In this document: positions 26,552 to 35,227 of the stretch, one piece after another | How positions within the stretch are numbered: the first letter of the stretch is position 1 | Layout of the letters: every line of letters begins with the position of its first letter | Source of the DNA: Streptomyces spongiicola | GTDB lineage: Bacteria; Actinomycetota; Actinomycetes; Streptomycetales; Streptomycetaceae | DNA length: 64,000 nucleotides | Direction: 5' to 3' | NCBI RefSeq assembly: GCF_003122365.1 | Contig: NZ_CP029254.1 | Span: 4,489,501-4,553,500, forward strand | Notes under the pieces: generated by a model | What the model saw: only the letters and a program-made list of their open reading frames with translations | What the model was told of the DNA's origin: nothing | Database searches by the model: none | Program-made: the position numbers and the translations under genes

Positions 26552-27400
26552 GTGGCCAGGAAGCTCGCCGTCATCGGGGCCGGACTCATGGGGTCCGGTA
26601 TCGCGCAGGTCTCCGCCCAAGCGGGCTGGGACGTCGTGCTGCGCGACGTCACCGACGCGGCCCTGACCCGCGGCACCGACGGCATCAAGGCCTCGTACGA
26701 CAGGTTCGTCGCCAAGGGCAGGCTCGAAGCGGCCGACGCCGAGGCCGCGTTGGGGCGCATCACCACGACCACGGACCTCGACGCGGTCGCCGACGCGGAC
26801 GTCGTGGTGGAGGCGGTCTTCGAGAAGCTCGAGGTGAAGCACGAGATCTTCCGTGCGCTCGACAAGCTCGTACGGGACGAGGCGGTGCTCGCGTCCAACA
26901 CGTCCGCGATCCCGATCACCAAGATCGCGGCCGTGACCGGGCGGCCGGAGCGCGTCGTCGGCACCCACTTCTTCTCGCCCGTGCCGATGATGCAGTTGTG
27001 CGAACTCGTCCGCGGTTACAAGACCAGCGACGAGACGCTCGCCACCGCACGCGGGTTCGCCGAGTCCGTGGGCAAGACCTGCATCGTCGTCAACCGCGAC
27101 GTCGCCGGTTTCGTGACCACCCGTCTGATCTCGGCGCTCGTCGTCGAGGCGGCCAAGCTGTACGAGTCGGGTGTGGCGAGCGCCGAGGACATCGACATCG
27201 CGTGCAAGCTCGGCTTCGGCCATGCGATGGGGCCGTTGGCCACCGCCGACCTGACCGGCGTCGACATCCTGCTCCATGCCACCGGCAACATCTACACCGA
27301 GTCGCAGGACGAGAAGTTCGCGCCGCCGGAGCTGATGCGCCGGATGGTGGACGCCGGTGACATCGGGCGCAAGAGCGGGCAGGGCTTCTACAAGCACTGA
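26552..27400 (+). CDS. 3-hydroxybutyryl-CoA (3-hydroxyacyl-CoA) dehydrogenase
   Basis: A 282-aa NAD(P)-dependent dehydrogenase interconverting acetoacetyl-CoA and 3-hydroxybutyryl-CoA. GTG 26552 follows AAGGGG. The N-terminal Rossmann motif is GAGLMGSGIA. The catalytic His139 lies in GTHFFSPVPMMQLCE, with its partner Glu in LCELV. The C-terminal helical domain has the family stretch CKLGFGHAMGPLATADL. Length is typical of single-function enzymes. With the thiolase gene at 43504 it could serve the butyryl-CoA/ethylmalonyl-CoA route; that is inference. Confidence 0.93.
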   Translation: MARKLAVIGAGLMGSGIAQVSAQAGWDVVLRDVTDAALTRGTDGIKASYDRFVAKGRLEAADAEAALGRITTTTDLDAVADADVVVEAVFEKLEVKHEIFRALDKLVRDEAVLASNTSAIPITKIAAVTGRPERVVGTHFFSPVPMMQLCELVRGYKTSDETLATARGFAESVGKTCIVVNRDVAGFVTTRLISALVVEAAKLYESGVASAEDIDIACKLGFGHAMGPLATADLTGVDILLHATGNIYTESQDEKFAPPELMRRMVDAGDIGRKSGQGFYKH

Positions 27401-27660
27401 ACGCCGACCCCGGGTGCGCGGGGGCCGTACGCCCCTGCCCACCTTCACCCCTTCGGGTGAATTCGGTATCGGTTCGCTTACAGACGGCAACTTCTCTGCA
27501 CGTACGGCAGTCAGTTGGTGCAAACACAGAGGTAGTCGAAACCTCACGGTCGAACGCGACGGTCGAACGCCAGTCCGCGTCAGCGGGCCGGGCGCCGCGG
27601 AGTCGGACGATCGACGCGGGCGTCGGCGCTGACGGACAACAGCACTCTCGGGGAGCGCAT

Positions 27661-27984
27661 ATGCACATCAGGGGCGACCATGCCGAGCTGGTCGTCGGGG
27701 GCCGCCTCGACGTCCGGAGCGCGGCGGACGCCCGAACGGTCCTGCACTCGGCCGTAGACGGCGGAGCGGGCGACCTCGTGCTCGACCTGAGCCGTCTGGA
27801 CTCCTGGGACGCCACCGGTCTCGGGGTCATCATGGGCGCGCACCGACGGGCCGGCCGCCGCGGCCGACGCCTCGTGCTGCGCGGAGTGCCGCCGCAGATG
27901 CAGCGTCTCCTGGTGGCCACCCGGCTGCATCGCATCCTGGCCATCGAGGGCGGAATCGCCGCGGAGTCCCTGCCCCGGGTCTGA
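27661..27984 (+). CDS. STAS-domain protein (anti-sigma factor antagonist type)
   Basis: A 107-aa single STAS domain like SpoIIAA/RsbV, which bind anti-sigma kinases. ATG 27661 follows GGGGAG; a longer reading from 27457 runs through a non-coding promoter region. The site usually written DSSGL, whose Ser is phosphorylated, reads DATGLG here, so a Thr replaces the phosphorylatable Ser. No kinase gene is adjacent, so the partner is unknown. Upstream, a 10-bp sequence CGGTCGAACG is repeated at about 27549-27570. Confidence 0.82.
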   Translation: MHIRGDHAELVVGGRLDVRSAADARTVLHSAVDGGAGDLVLDLSRLDSWDATGLGVIMGAHRRAGRRGRRLVLRGVPPQMQRLLVATRLHRILAIEGGIAAESLPRV

Positions 27985-28054
27985 GCGGGCGCACGCGCCA
28001 GGGCGCACAATCATCACGAGACCGTGACGTCCTGGACGGCCTGCCCCCCGGCTG

Positions 28055-28083
28055 TTCCCCGACACCCGCGGAACGTCTAGGCT
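28055..28083 (+). promoter_or_regulatory. Candidate promoter for the NTPase gene
   Basis: TTCCCC (28055-28060), 17-nt spacer, TAGGCT (28078-28083), 117 nt before the ATG at 28200. The -10 is good, the -35 weak. Confidence 0.4.
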
Positions 28084-28199
28084 CCGGTCGCCCGCCCTCT
28101 CCGACAACCCACACGGCGGGCACCGGACCAGAAGCGGCAGCGGAGCGTGCAGCCGGCCGGAGGGGCTTGCGCACGAGACGCCATCTGGGGGCTTTGACC

Positions 28200-30986
28200 A
28201 TGGATCCGAGGAATCCGGAACCGGACGAGTACGGCCGCGACGGCGACCGCGCCGGCGCCGAGGGCGGCACCGCGCAACGGCCGCCGCGCGACGCGGTGCG
28301 CGACGCGGTGCCGCCGGAGTTCGCCCACCACAGGGCCGCGCCCGCGCGCATGGTGCGCGTGGTGGCCGGCGAACTCGCGCTCACCGTCAACCCGGTCGAC
28401 GGCAGCGAGATCGAGCCCTGCCGCCCCGGTGAGCAACCCGCCGCGCCCGTACGGCGCACCCCCGCTGAGCGCGGGGAACTGCGGCGCGCCCTCCGGCCCC
28501 CGGTCCCACCGGGACCGGCCGCCCCCGCACTGCCGCTGCTGGGACGCCAGGAGGAACGCCGGAGGCTGGTACGCCTCCTGGGGCGCGGCCGCACGGTCCG
28601 GCTGACCGGGCCCGCCGGATCGGGCCGTACCGCCCTGCTCGACGCCGTCGCCGCCGACTGCGCGGACCTGGCCCCCGACGGCGTCGTCCGGCTCTCCGGG
28701 CACCACCGCACGCCCGCCGAACTGCTCCGCGAACTCTTCACGGCGGTCCACGACGCCCCACTGCACCGGCCCGGCCGGGCGGAACTACTCGCACACGTCG
28801 GCGAGATCGGTGCCGTCGTCCTCGTCGACGACCTGGAGTTCGGCGGCAGCGCCCTGGACGAACTCCTCGACGCCACCCCGGAATGCGCCTTCCTGCTCGC
28901 CGCGACGCCCGACGTGGCGGCACCCTCGGCCGGGTCCGAGGTCGAGGAGGTGTTCCTCTCCGGGCTCGACCGCGGCACCGCCATCGAACTCCTGGAGCGG
29001 GCCGTGGAGCGGCCGCTCACCGACGAGGAGGCGAACTGGGCCGGCGACCTCTGGTTCGAGTCGGAGGGGCTGCCCCTGCGCTTCGTCCAGGCCGGTGCGC
29101 TCCTCAGGCAGCGCGACACCCTGCGCGACGGCCGCGCGGAGCGGGACCGCGCCGCCGAGGCAGATGCCGGCACCGCCACCGCCACCGCCACCGGCACCGA
29201 TGACGCCACCGCCACCGCCACCGGTACCGATGACGGCGATGACGACGAGGCCGGCGTCTTCGGCGACGGGGTCGACACCCCGCTGCCGACGCTCGGCGAG
29301 GGAGCCGCCCCCGCCGCGCTGCTCGCCTCCCGCCTCAGCGAGTCCGCCCGCGAAACCCTCCGGTTCGCGGTCGCCCTCGGCGGCGAGGTCCCGCACCAGG
29401 CGCACCTTCCGGCGCTCATCGGCGACACCCACGCGGACGCCGCGCTCGGCGAGCTGACCCGCTGCGCCCTGCTCGGTCCCGTCGGCTCCCGCTACCGGCT
29501 GGCGGCCGGGGTCGCCGCCCAGCTGGAGGACGCCGGCTACGACGAGGGAGCCCTCGGGCGCGCCGACACGGCCGCCCGGCACTACGCGTGGTGGACGGCG
29601 CACCCGTCGGTGACGCCCGCGCGGGCGTCCGGCGAGGCGGATGCGATCCTCGCGGCGCTGGGCGCCCTGGTGCCCGCGCAGGAGGTCGGGTACGCCGCAA
29701 CGGCGGTGCTGCTGGCCCGCAGTGCCGCGCCCGCGTTCGCGGCCGGACTGCACTGGCAGGCGTGGGAGCGGGCGCTGCGGACCGGGCAGGAGGCGGCCCG
29801 CACGGCGGGCGAGGTCGCCGAAGAGGCCTATTTCCTCCATGAGCTGGGTGTACTGGCGCTCTGCTCGGGCAGCCTCGACCGGGCGCGTGCCGAACTCGAG
29901 GCGTCCATCGCCATGCGCGGAGCGCTTGCCGACAAGAGCGGCACGGTCGCCGGCCGCAGGGCGCTGGCTCTCGTCGCCGACCGCGAGGGCGCCCGCCCGC
30001 CCGGTGCGGGTGCCGCCGAGGCCGCGACCGCCCCGGTCGTACACGTCGAGGAGCCGGTGGTCCCGTCCCTGGGCACCACGGTCGTCTACGCACCGGCCGA
30101 GGCCGCGGAGGCCGGACGCCCCCCGGCCGGGCCCGCCGGCCTGGTTGCGGGGGCGCGCCGCCTCGTCGTCTCCGGCCCCCGGCGCCACCTGGTCGCGACC
30201 GGGGCGGGCGCACTGCTGGCCGTGGTCCTCGGCACCATGGTGACCCTCGGAGCGACTTCCGACGAGGAACCCCCGGCGGACCGGGTGACCGGCGAGCAGT
30301 CGGCGAACGAAGGGGAGGGGAGCGAGGGCCTCGACGCGGACGAGCCCGCCGACACCCCCACCGGCGGCCCCGCGGACGGCGCCACCGGCGGTAGCGGAGG
30401 CGCCCCCGCGGCACCGGGTACGGCGCGGCCCGGCGAGAGCGGCTCGGCGGGCGATCCCGCGGCACCGGGCGTCGGTTCCCCGGCGGGCGGTTCGGGCACC
30501 AGCGGCTCGGCGAACGGCGGTTCGTCGTCGGCGACGGGCGGTACGACCGGGAGTTCGCCGTCCACGGGTGGCTCGCCGTCTACCGGCGGCCCGTCGTCGG
30601 GCTCCACCGGTTCATCCGGCTCTTCGGGTCCGTCGGGTCCGTCGGGTCCGTCGGGTTCGTCAGGTCCGTCGGGCTCGTCGGGGGGGTCGCCGTCGGACGG
30701 GGGCACCTCCACGGGCCCGGGCGGTGGCGCATCGGACGCGGGCACCTCCGCCGGTCCGGGTGGTGGTGCCTCGGAAGGGGGTTCTGACGAGGGGGGCACC
30801 TCCACGGGTCCGGGTGGTGGTGCCTCGGACGGCGGTTCTGACGAGGGGGGCTCGTCCACCGGTCCGGGCGGTGGTGCCTCGGGCGGCGGTTCGGACGAGG
30901 GCGGTACGTCCTCCACGGGTGGCCCGGGGGCCACGGTGGGCGGCCCCAGCGGCAGTCACGCCCTGCCGAGCGGTTCGTCGCCCTGA
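28200..30986 (+). CDS. Membrane-anchored AAA/STAND-like NTPase with extracellular Gly/Ser-rich tail
   Basis: A 928-aa protein of unknown function. After a polar N-terminus, an NTPase domain starts near residue 115. Its P-loop reads GPAGSGRT (137-144) with Arg143 in place of the usual Lys; Walker B is VVLVDDLEF. A run of Thr/Ala dipeptides (about 325-350) interrupts it. A helical, TPR-like region (about 380-580) follows. One transmembrane helix is at about 664-688 (HLVATGAGALLAVVLGTMV), then some 240 residues of Gly/Ser/Thr/Pro repeats (STGPGGGASDGGSDEGG type), which would lie outside the cell. ATG 28200 follows GGGGG. A sensor or wall-spanning signalling protein is one guess. Confidence 0.75.
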   Translation: MDPRNPEPDEYGRDGDRAGAEGGTAQRPPRDAVRDAVPPEFAHHRAAPARMVRVVAGELALTVNPVDGSEIEPCRPGEQPAAPVRRTPAERGELRRALRPPVPPGPAAPALPLLGRQEERRRLVRLLGRGRTVRLTGPAGSGRTALLDAVAADCADLAPDGVVRLSGHHRTPAELLRELFTAVHDAPLHRPGRAELLAHVGEIGAVVLVDDLEFGGSALDELLDATPECAFLLAATPDVAAPSAGSEVEEVFLSGLDRGTAIELLERAVERPLTDEEANWAGDLWFESEGLPLRFVQAGALLRQRDTLRDGRAERDRAAEADAGTATATATGTDDATATATGTDDGDDDEAGVFGDGVDTPLPTLGEGAAPAALLASRLSESARETLRFAVALGGEVPHQAHLPALIGDTHADAALGELTRCALLGPVGSRYRLAAGVAAQLEDAGYDEGALGRADTAARHYAWWTAHPSVTPARASGEADAILAALGALVPAQEVGYAATAVLLARSAAPAFAAGLHWQAWERALRTGQEAARTAGEVAEEAYFLHELGVLALCSGSLDRARAELEASIAMRGALADKSGTVAGRRALALVADREGARPPGAGAAEAATAPVVHVEEPVVPSLGTTVVYAPAEAAEAGRPPAGPAGLVAGARRLVVSGPRRHLVATGAGALLAVVLGTMVTLGATSDEEPPADRVTGEQSANEGEGSEGLDADEPADTPTGGPADGATGGSGGAPAAPGTARPGESGSAGDPAAPGVGSPAGGSGTSGSANGGSSSATGGTTGSSPSTGGSPSTGGPSSGSTGSSGSSGPSGPSGPSGSSGPSGSSGGSPSDGGTSTGPGGGASDAGTSAGPGGGASEGGSDEGGTSTGPGGGASDGGSDEGGSSTGPGGGASGGGSDEGGTSSTGGPGATVGGPSGSHALPSGSSP

Positions 30987-31012
30987 CCGCGCGCCGGTGC
31001 GGGTGCGGTACG

Positions 31013-31200
31013 GCGCCCCGGGTCCGTGCGGCGCCCTGTCCTTGGTGCGCCCTGTCCTTAGGGCCCCGGGTCCGTGCGGCGCCCTGTCCTTGAGGCGCCC
31101 TGTCCTTAGCGCCCCGGGCCCGTGCGGCGCCCTGTCCTTGGTGCGCCCCGTCCTTGAGGCGCCGGGCCCGTGGGGCGCGCCGGTCCGTGCGGCGCCCCGG
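31013..31200. repeat. 48-bp tandem repeats, three and a half copies
   Basis: Units at 31013-31060, 31061-31108 and 31109-31156, plus a degenerate fourth to about 31200. Each holds GTGCGGCGCCCTGTCCTT and GCGCCC(T/C)GTCCTT. They fill the 273-bp gap between the convergent NTPase and nucS genes. Confidence 0.88.
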
Positions 31201-31259
31201 TCCGCGTACGAGCGCGGGCGGCCCGCGCGACCGCCGGCCGCCCGCGTTCCCGGGGCCCG

Positions 31260-31922
31260 TCAGAACAGACGCAGCTTGTCGTCCTCGATGCCGCGCAGGG
31301 CGTCGTAGTCCAGCACCACGCAGCCGATACCCCGGTCCGTCGCCAGCACGCGGGCCTGGGGCTTGATCTCCTGGGCCGCGAACACACCGCGGACCGGGGC
31401 GAGACGGGGGTCGCGGTTCAGCAGCTCCAGATAGCGGGTGAGCTGCTCGACCCCGTCGATCTCGCCGCGGCGCTTGATCTCCACCGCCACCGTCGCGCCG
31501 TCGGAGTCCCGGCAGAGGATGTCCACGGGCCCGATCGCCGTCGGGTACTCGCGGCGGATCAGGCTGTAGCCCTCGCCCAGTGTCTCGATACGGTCTGCGA
31601 GCAGTTCCTGGAGGTGCGCTTCCACGCCGTCCTTGATGAGTCCGGGGTCCACACCCAGTTCGTGTGACGAGTCGTGGAGGACCTCCTCCATGGTGATGAT
31701 CAGTTTCTCGCCCGTTTTGCCGGTGACGGTCCAGACCTTGCCGTCCCCCTCCTTGAGAGTGCAGGGAGGGGACATCCAGTTCAGCGGTTTGTACGCCCTG
31801 TCGTCGGCGTGGATGGAGACGCTGCCGTCCGCCTTGACCAGGATCAGGCGGGGAGCTGAGGGCAGGTGTGCGGTGAGCCGGCCGGCGTAGTCCACGGAAC
31901 AGCGGGCGATGACGAGACGCAT
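31260..31922 (-). CDS. nucS: Mismatch-specific endonuclease NucS/EndoMS
   Basis: A 220-aa nuclease that replaces MutS/MutL in Actinobacteria: it cuts both strands at mismatched bases, guided by the sliding clamp. ATG 31922 begins MRLVIARCSVDYAGRL; a much longer upstream reading is non-coding. The N-terminal DNA-binding domain (to about 105) is followed by a RecB-like nuclease domain with GPVDILCRD (Asp), VAVEIKRRG (Glu-x-Lys) and VEQLTRYLE (Gln). The C-terminus ends DDKLRLF, the clamp-binding type peptide. Divergent from the SCO5389-type gene. Confidence 0.95.
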   Translation of the reverse strand: MRLVIARCSVDYAGRLTAHLPSAPRLILVKADGSVSIHADDRAYKPLNWMSPPCTLKEGDGKVWTVTGKTGEKLIITMEEVLHDSSHELGVDPGLIKDGVEAHLQELLADRIETLGEGYSLIRREYPTAIGPVDILCRDSDGATVAVEIKRRGEIDGVEQLTRYLELLNRDPRLAPVRGVFAAQEIKPQARVLATDRGIGCVVLDYDALRGIEDDKLRLF

Positions 31923-32202
31923 GGTGCGCAACGCTACTCGACCGACCTCCCCGCGCGCGATTCCTCCCACCGCCGCCCCGCCTCTGTCCGAGTCCCTACG
32001 GGTCGCCCCTCTTGTGCCCTTACGCAGGTGGCCGGTTGTGTTCCCATTCTCCTGGTGCGGACCAGACAGCGCGCATAACGTGGCAGCAGGAGGTCGCCGG
32101 TCGGGCACGCTGCGTCGTCCTCGACGCCGCAGCCGGGCACACGCGGCCGCCTCCTTCCCTGCCCGTAAGACCCCGCTCGGCGGGGTCGCGAGAGGAGAAC
32201 CC

Positions 32203-32595
32203 ATGTCGCTCGACGTCTCACCGGCGCTGTTGGAACAGGCCGAGCGAGGCGAGGTCGACGAAGCCGCATTCGTCGACTGCGTCCGGACCTCCCTGCCCTA
32301 CGCATGGGAGATGATCAGTTCTCTGGTGGTTCAGCTGAAGGTGGACGGCGGCGACTTCGCCGACAACCAGACGCCGCCGCCGGACGAGCAGGCACGTGGC
32401 CAGCTGCTGCGCGCACTCGCGAGCGACGCCATCAGGGGTGCGCTGCAGCGGCACTTCGGAGTGCGGCTCGCTTTCCAGAACTGCCACCGAGTCGCGGTGT
32501 TCCCGCTGGACTCCTCGGTGGATGAGCGGCTCACCCGCTTCACCTCCGTCAGGGCCCAGCTGCTCAACCAGTCGCCGGAACTGCGCGACTGCTGA
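32203..32595 (+). CDS. SCO5389 family conserved actinobacterial protein
   Basis: A 130-aa soluble, acidic protein conserved in Streptomyces under this family name, with no known function. ATG 32203 follows GAGGAG. The sequence has a helical start (PALLEQAERGEVDEAAFVDCVRTSLPYAWEMI), a central VQLKVDGGDFADNQTPPPDEQARGQ-like polar loop, and ends RAQLLNQSPELRDC with a terminal Cys. There are no membrane segments. It lies divergent to nucS across a 280-bp region that must carry both promoters. Confidence 0.85.
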   Translation: MSLDVSPALLEQAERGEVDEAAFVDCVRTSLPYAWEMISSLVVQLKVDGGDFADNQTPPPDEQARGQLLRALASDAIRGALQRHFGVRLAFQNCHRVAVFPLDSSVDERLTRFTSVRAQLLNQSPELRDC

Positions 32596-32744
32596 TGTCT
32601 TCCGCTGCCGCTCCGTATCGCGCGAGGAGCCATGCACGCCGGGGCGGCAGCCTCCGCCGGACGACGGGCCGGGGGAGGCACGCGGGCCGCCGGGGGAGGC
32701 GCGCGGGCCGTACGGTCGTGCGGCCCGCATGCGCGCCGGCCCGG

Positions 32745-33785
32745 TCAGCGAAGTAGCGGCAGCACCTCGGCGCCCAGTCGCCGGACGTTGTCCTCCGTCG
32801 CCGCCAGATCGCCCGAGCCCTCGGAGAGGAGCGCGAACCGGGTGATGCCGGTGCGCTCAGCGGTCGCCGCGAGCCGGTCCGCGGCCAGCCTCGGCGGTCC
32901 CACCGGATGCAGCCGGCACAGCAGCTCGGTGTAGTGGACGGGGTCGCGCATCGCGCGCTGCCGCCCGTCGACCGTCACATGGGCCTCCAGGCCCTGCTTC
33001 AGCCAGCCCGGCATCGCCTTGGCGAGGGCCTCCTGGGCCGCCGCCCGGCTGTCCGCGATCTGCACCAGTCCGGCCGACACATGGCCGGCCGCCGCCACCG
33101 TCCCCGGATCGTGGCCCGACGCGAGGGCGTGGCTCCGCCACAGGGCGACCATGTCGGCCTTCTCCTCGTCGCCGCAGTGCATGCCGAGGAGCATCGCCAG
33201 CCCGCGCTCGGCCGCCAGCCGCACCGTCGCGGGGGAGGTGCACGCCACGACCACCTCCGGGCCCGCGGGGCCGTGGCCGTCCCCGCCGATCAGATCCCCG
33301 GGGCGCGGGACGACGGGGACCTCGCGGAAAGCGAATCGTTCCCCCTCGCCTCCCACACGGGCCTCCCGCAGCCAGCGCAGCAGCAGGTCCAGCGACTCGG
33401 GGAAGTGCTTCTCGTACGCCGCGAGACCGGCGCCGAAGACCTCCAGATCGACCCAGGGGCCGCCGCGGCCCACGCCGAGGGAGAACCGGCCCCCCGACGC
33501 GAGGTGCAGCAGTGCCGCCTGCTCGCCGAGTGCCACGGGGTGGACGGTGGGCAGCACGCTCACCGCCGTGCCCACCCGGATCCGCTCGGTGCGGCCGAGC
33601 AGCAGCGCGGCCAGGGTCACCGCCGACGGGCAGACCCCGTACGGTACGAAGTGGTGTTCGGCGAGCCAGACCGAGTCCAGCCCGGCGGCCTCGGCCACCT
33701 CGGCGGACCGCACGGCCCGGTGCAGTGCCTCCCCATGCCCCTGGCCCGGGAACTGTGCGGCCAGTACAAAAGCTCCAACGCGCAT
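32745..33785 (-). CDS. LLM class flavin-dependent oxidoreductase
   Basis: A 346-aa luciferase-like monooxygenase fold enzyme using FMN or F420; substrate unknown. ATG 33785 is chosen because AAGGAGG lies nine nt upstream. Family features are the N-terminal strand MRVGAFVLAAQFPGQGHGEAL, AEHHFVPYGVCPSAV, and VGTAVSVLPTVHPVALGEQ. RFSLGVGRGGPWVDLEVFG matches the phosphate-binding loop of the family. The region 33786-33999 between it and the divergent small gene holds the promoters of both. Confidence 0.9.
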   Translation of the reverse strand: MRVGAFVLAAQFPGQGHGEALHRAVRSAEVAEAAGLDSVWLAEHHFVPYGVCPSAVTLAALLLGRTERIRVGTAVSVLPTVHPVALGEQAALLHLASGGRFSLGVGRGGPWVDLEVFGAGLAAYEKHFPESLDLLLRWLREARVGGEGERFAFREVPVVPRPGDLIGGDGHGPAGPEVVVACTSPATVRLAAERGLAMLLGMHCGDEEKADMVALWRSHALASGHDPGTVAAAGHVSAGLVQIADSRAAAQEALAKAMPGWLKQGLEAHVTVDGRQRAMRDPVHYTELLCRLHPVGPPRLAADRLAATAERTGITRFALLSEGSGDLAATEDNVRRLGAEVLPLLR

Positions 33786-33999
33786 CGCCTGATGCCTCCT
33801 TGCGGCCGACGCGGCATTCCCCCCACACAGGCAATAACGTCTGACACGTGCCAAAGGCACGGCCGTACGTGAAGTTCTTGCGATTTTCCGGTAACCGGGC
33901 CCGGCGGGTGGATCGGGCTGCGCCGTTCGGGGCACCTGCCCGCCGCCCGGGACCGTAGGCTTGGGAGTGAACTGTCCGCATCTGCTCCCGAGGTGTCAC

Positions 34000-34329
34000 G
34001 TGTCCCCGCGCAGAAACCGCCCCCGCGGAGGGGAGAAGCAGACCGACCGCGCCGGTGACATGGCCGACCGCTACGGCGGAGTGGAGCGGGCCGAGAGCTG
34101 GCAGGGCGAGGAGTGGCGGGTCCGGCACGTCGCGGGGGCGAGCGCCGCGGGCAAGCGCTACCGCTGCCCGGGCTGCGACCAGGAGATCCCGCCCGGCACC
34201 CCGCACGTGGTGGCCTGGCCCGACCACGGCGGGGTGGACGACCGCCGCCACTGGCACAGGGCGTGCTGGAACGCGAAGGACCGCCGCACCTCCCGGGTGC
34301 AGCGGTCCCGCAACGCGCCCCGCTACTGA
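34000..34329 (+). CDS. Small protein with a putative zinc-binding Cys/His motif
   Basis: A 109-aa basic protein. The GTG at 34000 is the best start (weak GAGG before it); ATG 34060 is an alternative that leaves the core intact. Residues about 55-95 hold CPGC, two His in the next 20 residues and HWHRACW, a pattern of Cys and His suited to binding one zinc. The N- and C-terminal ends are Arg-rich. Homologues are often labelled ATP/GTP-binding protein without a visible P-loop; none is present here. A nucleic-acid role would fit but is unproven. Confidence 0.7.
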   Translation: MSPRRNRPRGGEKQTDRAGDMADRYGGVERAESWQGEEWRVRHVAGASAAGKRYRCPGCDQEIPPGTPHVVAWPDHGGVDDRRHWHRACWNAKDRRTSRVQRSRNAPRY

Positions 34330-34396
34330 ACCCCGGTCCGGCCGCCGGGGCGTGCACGGTCCCGTGAGGCTGCCGGGGGCGCCGGTCCGGCAGGGG

Positions 34397-35227
34397 TCAG
34401 ACGTCGCGCCGGTCGAGCGAGAGGTAGGCGCCGGCCATGGCCGCGCCCGCCAAACCCGCCATGGTCCACAGCGGCTGCCAGCCGTTCGGGCCCTCGTCCG
34501 AGACCGAGGTGTCGTAGAGCACCCCCAGTTGGCTCGGGATCGAGTACTCGAGCAGGAACTCCTGCACCGGCCGCAGCGATTCCGCGTACATGAACAGGGC
34601 CAGCACCAGCGGCAGCAGGACCAGACCGATCATGACCGTGATCGCGCCGGCCGAGTGCCGGATCAGTGCGCCGACGGCGAGCGACAGCAGTCCGAGCAGG
34701 GCGACGAAGAGCCCGGCGCCGACCGTCGCCCGGAACCAGTCCTCACCGGTGCTGACGCCCGTGTCGGCGATCGCCGTCTGGAGGGCGCCGACGATCGCCG
34801 CCGTCACCGTCGTGATCACGAACACCAGGAGGAAGAAGACCGTCGCCTTCGCCGTCAGCACCCGGGCGCGGCTGGGGCAGGCGGTCAGCGTGGTGCGGAT
34901 CATGCCGGTTCCGTACTCGGACGCGATGGTCATCACACCCAGCGTGATCACGCAGATCGAGCCGAGCAGGACGCCGAAGAAGCCGAGGCCGAGCACGGAC
35001 TCCTCGCCCAGCTCGGGCTCCGCCGCGGACACGGCCACCGCCGAGAGCACGCCGAGGCCGAACATCAGCACGATCATCACCCCGAGGGTCCACACGGTGG
35101 AGCGCACCGAACGGATCTTGGTCCACTCGGAGGCGAGCGCGTCGCCGAGGTGCGCCGCCCGGACGGGGATCGGGGAGTCGTAGGCGCCCTGCGGGTGCGC
35201 GCCCTGCTGCCGGTACGGGGTCGTCAT
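34397..35227 (-). CDS. ABC-2 type transporter permease
   Basis: A 276-aa membrane subunit with six hydrophobic helices. It contains the pattern SEWTKIRSVRSTVWTL before helix 1 and ASEYGTGMIRTTL after helix 2, typical of actinobacterial ABC-2 permeases. Its ATG overlaps the stop of the ATPase gene (ATGA), so the two are co-translated. The N-terminal 25 residues are Gln/Pro-rich and cytoplasmic. Substrate unknown; such exporters often move antibiotics or lipids. Confidence 0.88.
   Translation of the reverse strand: MTTPYRQQGAHPQGAYDSPIPVRAAHLGDALASEWTKIRSVRSTVWTLGVMIVLMFGLGVLSAVAVSAAEPELGEESVLGLGFFGVLLGSICVITLGVMTIASEYGTGMIRTTLTACPSRARVLTAKATVFFLLVFVITTVTAAIVGALQTAIADTGVSTGEDWFRATVGAGLFVALLGLLSLAVGALIRHSAGAITVMIGLVLLPLVLALFMYAESLRPVQEFLLEYSIPSQLGVLYDTSVSDEGPNGWQPLWTMAGLAGAAMAGAYLSLDRRDV

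Noticed and set aside
28200..30986. Split of the NTPase gene into two genes
   Set aside because: Reading frame and codon bias continue without break from the NTPase domain through the transmembrane helix to the tail.
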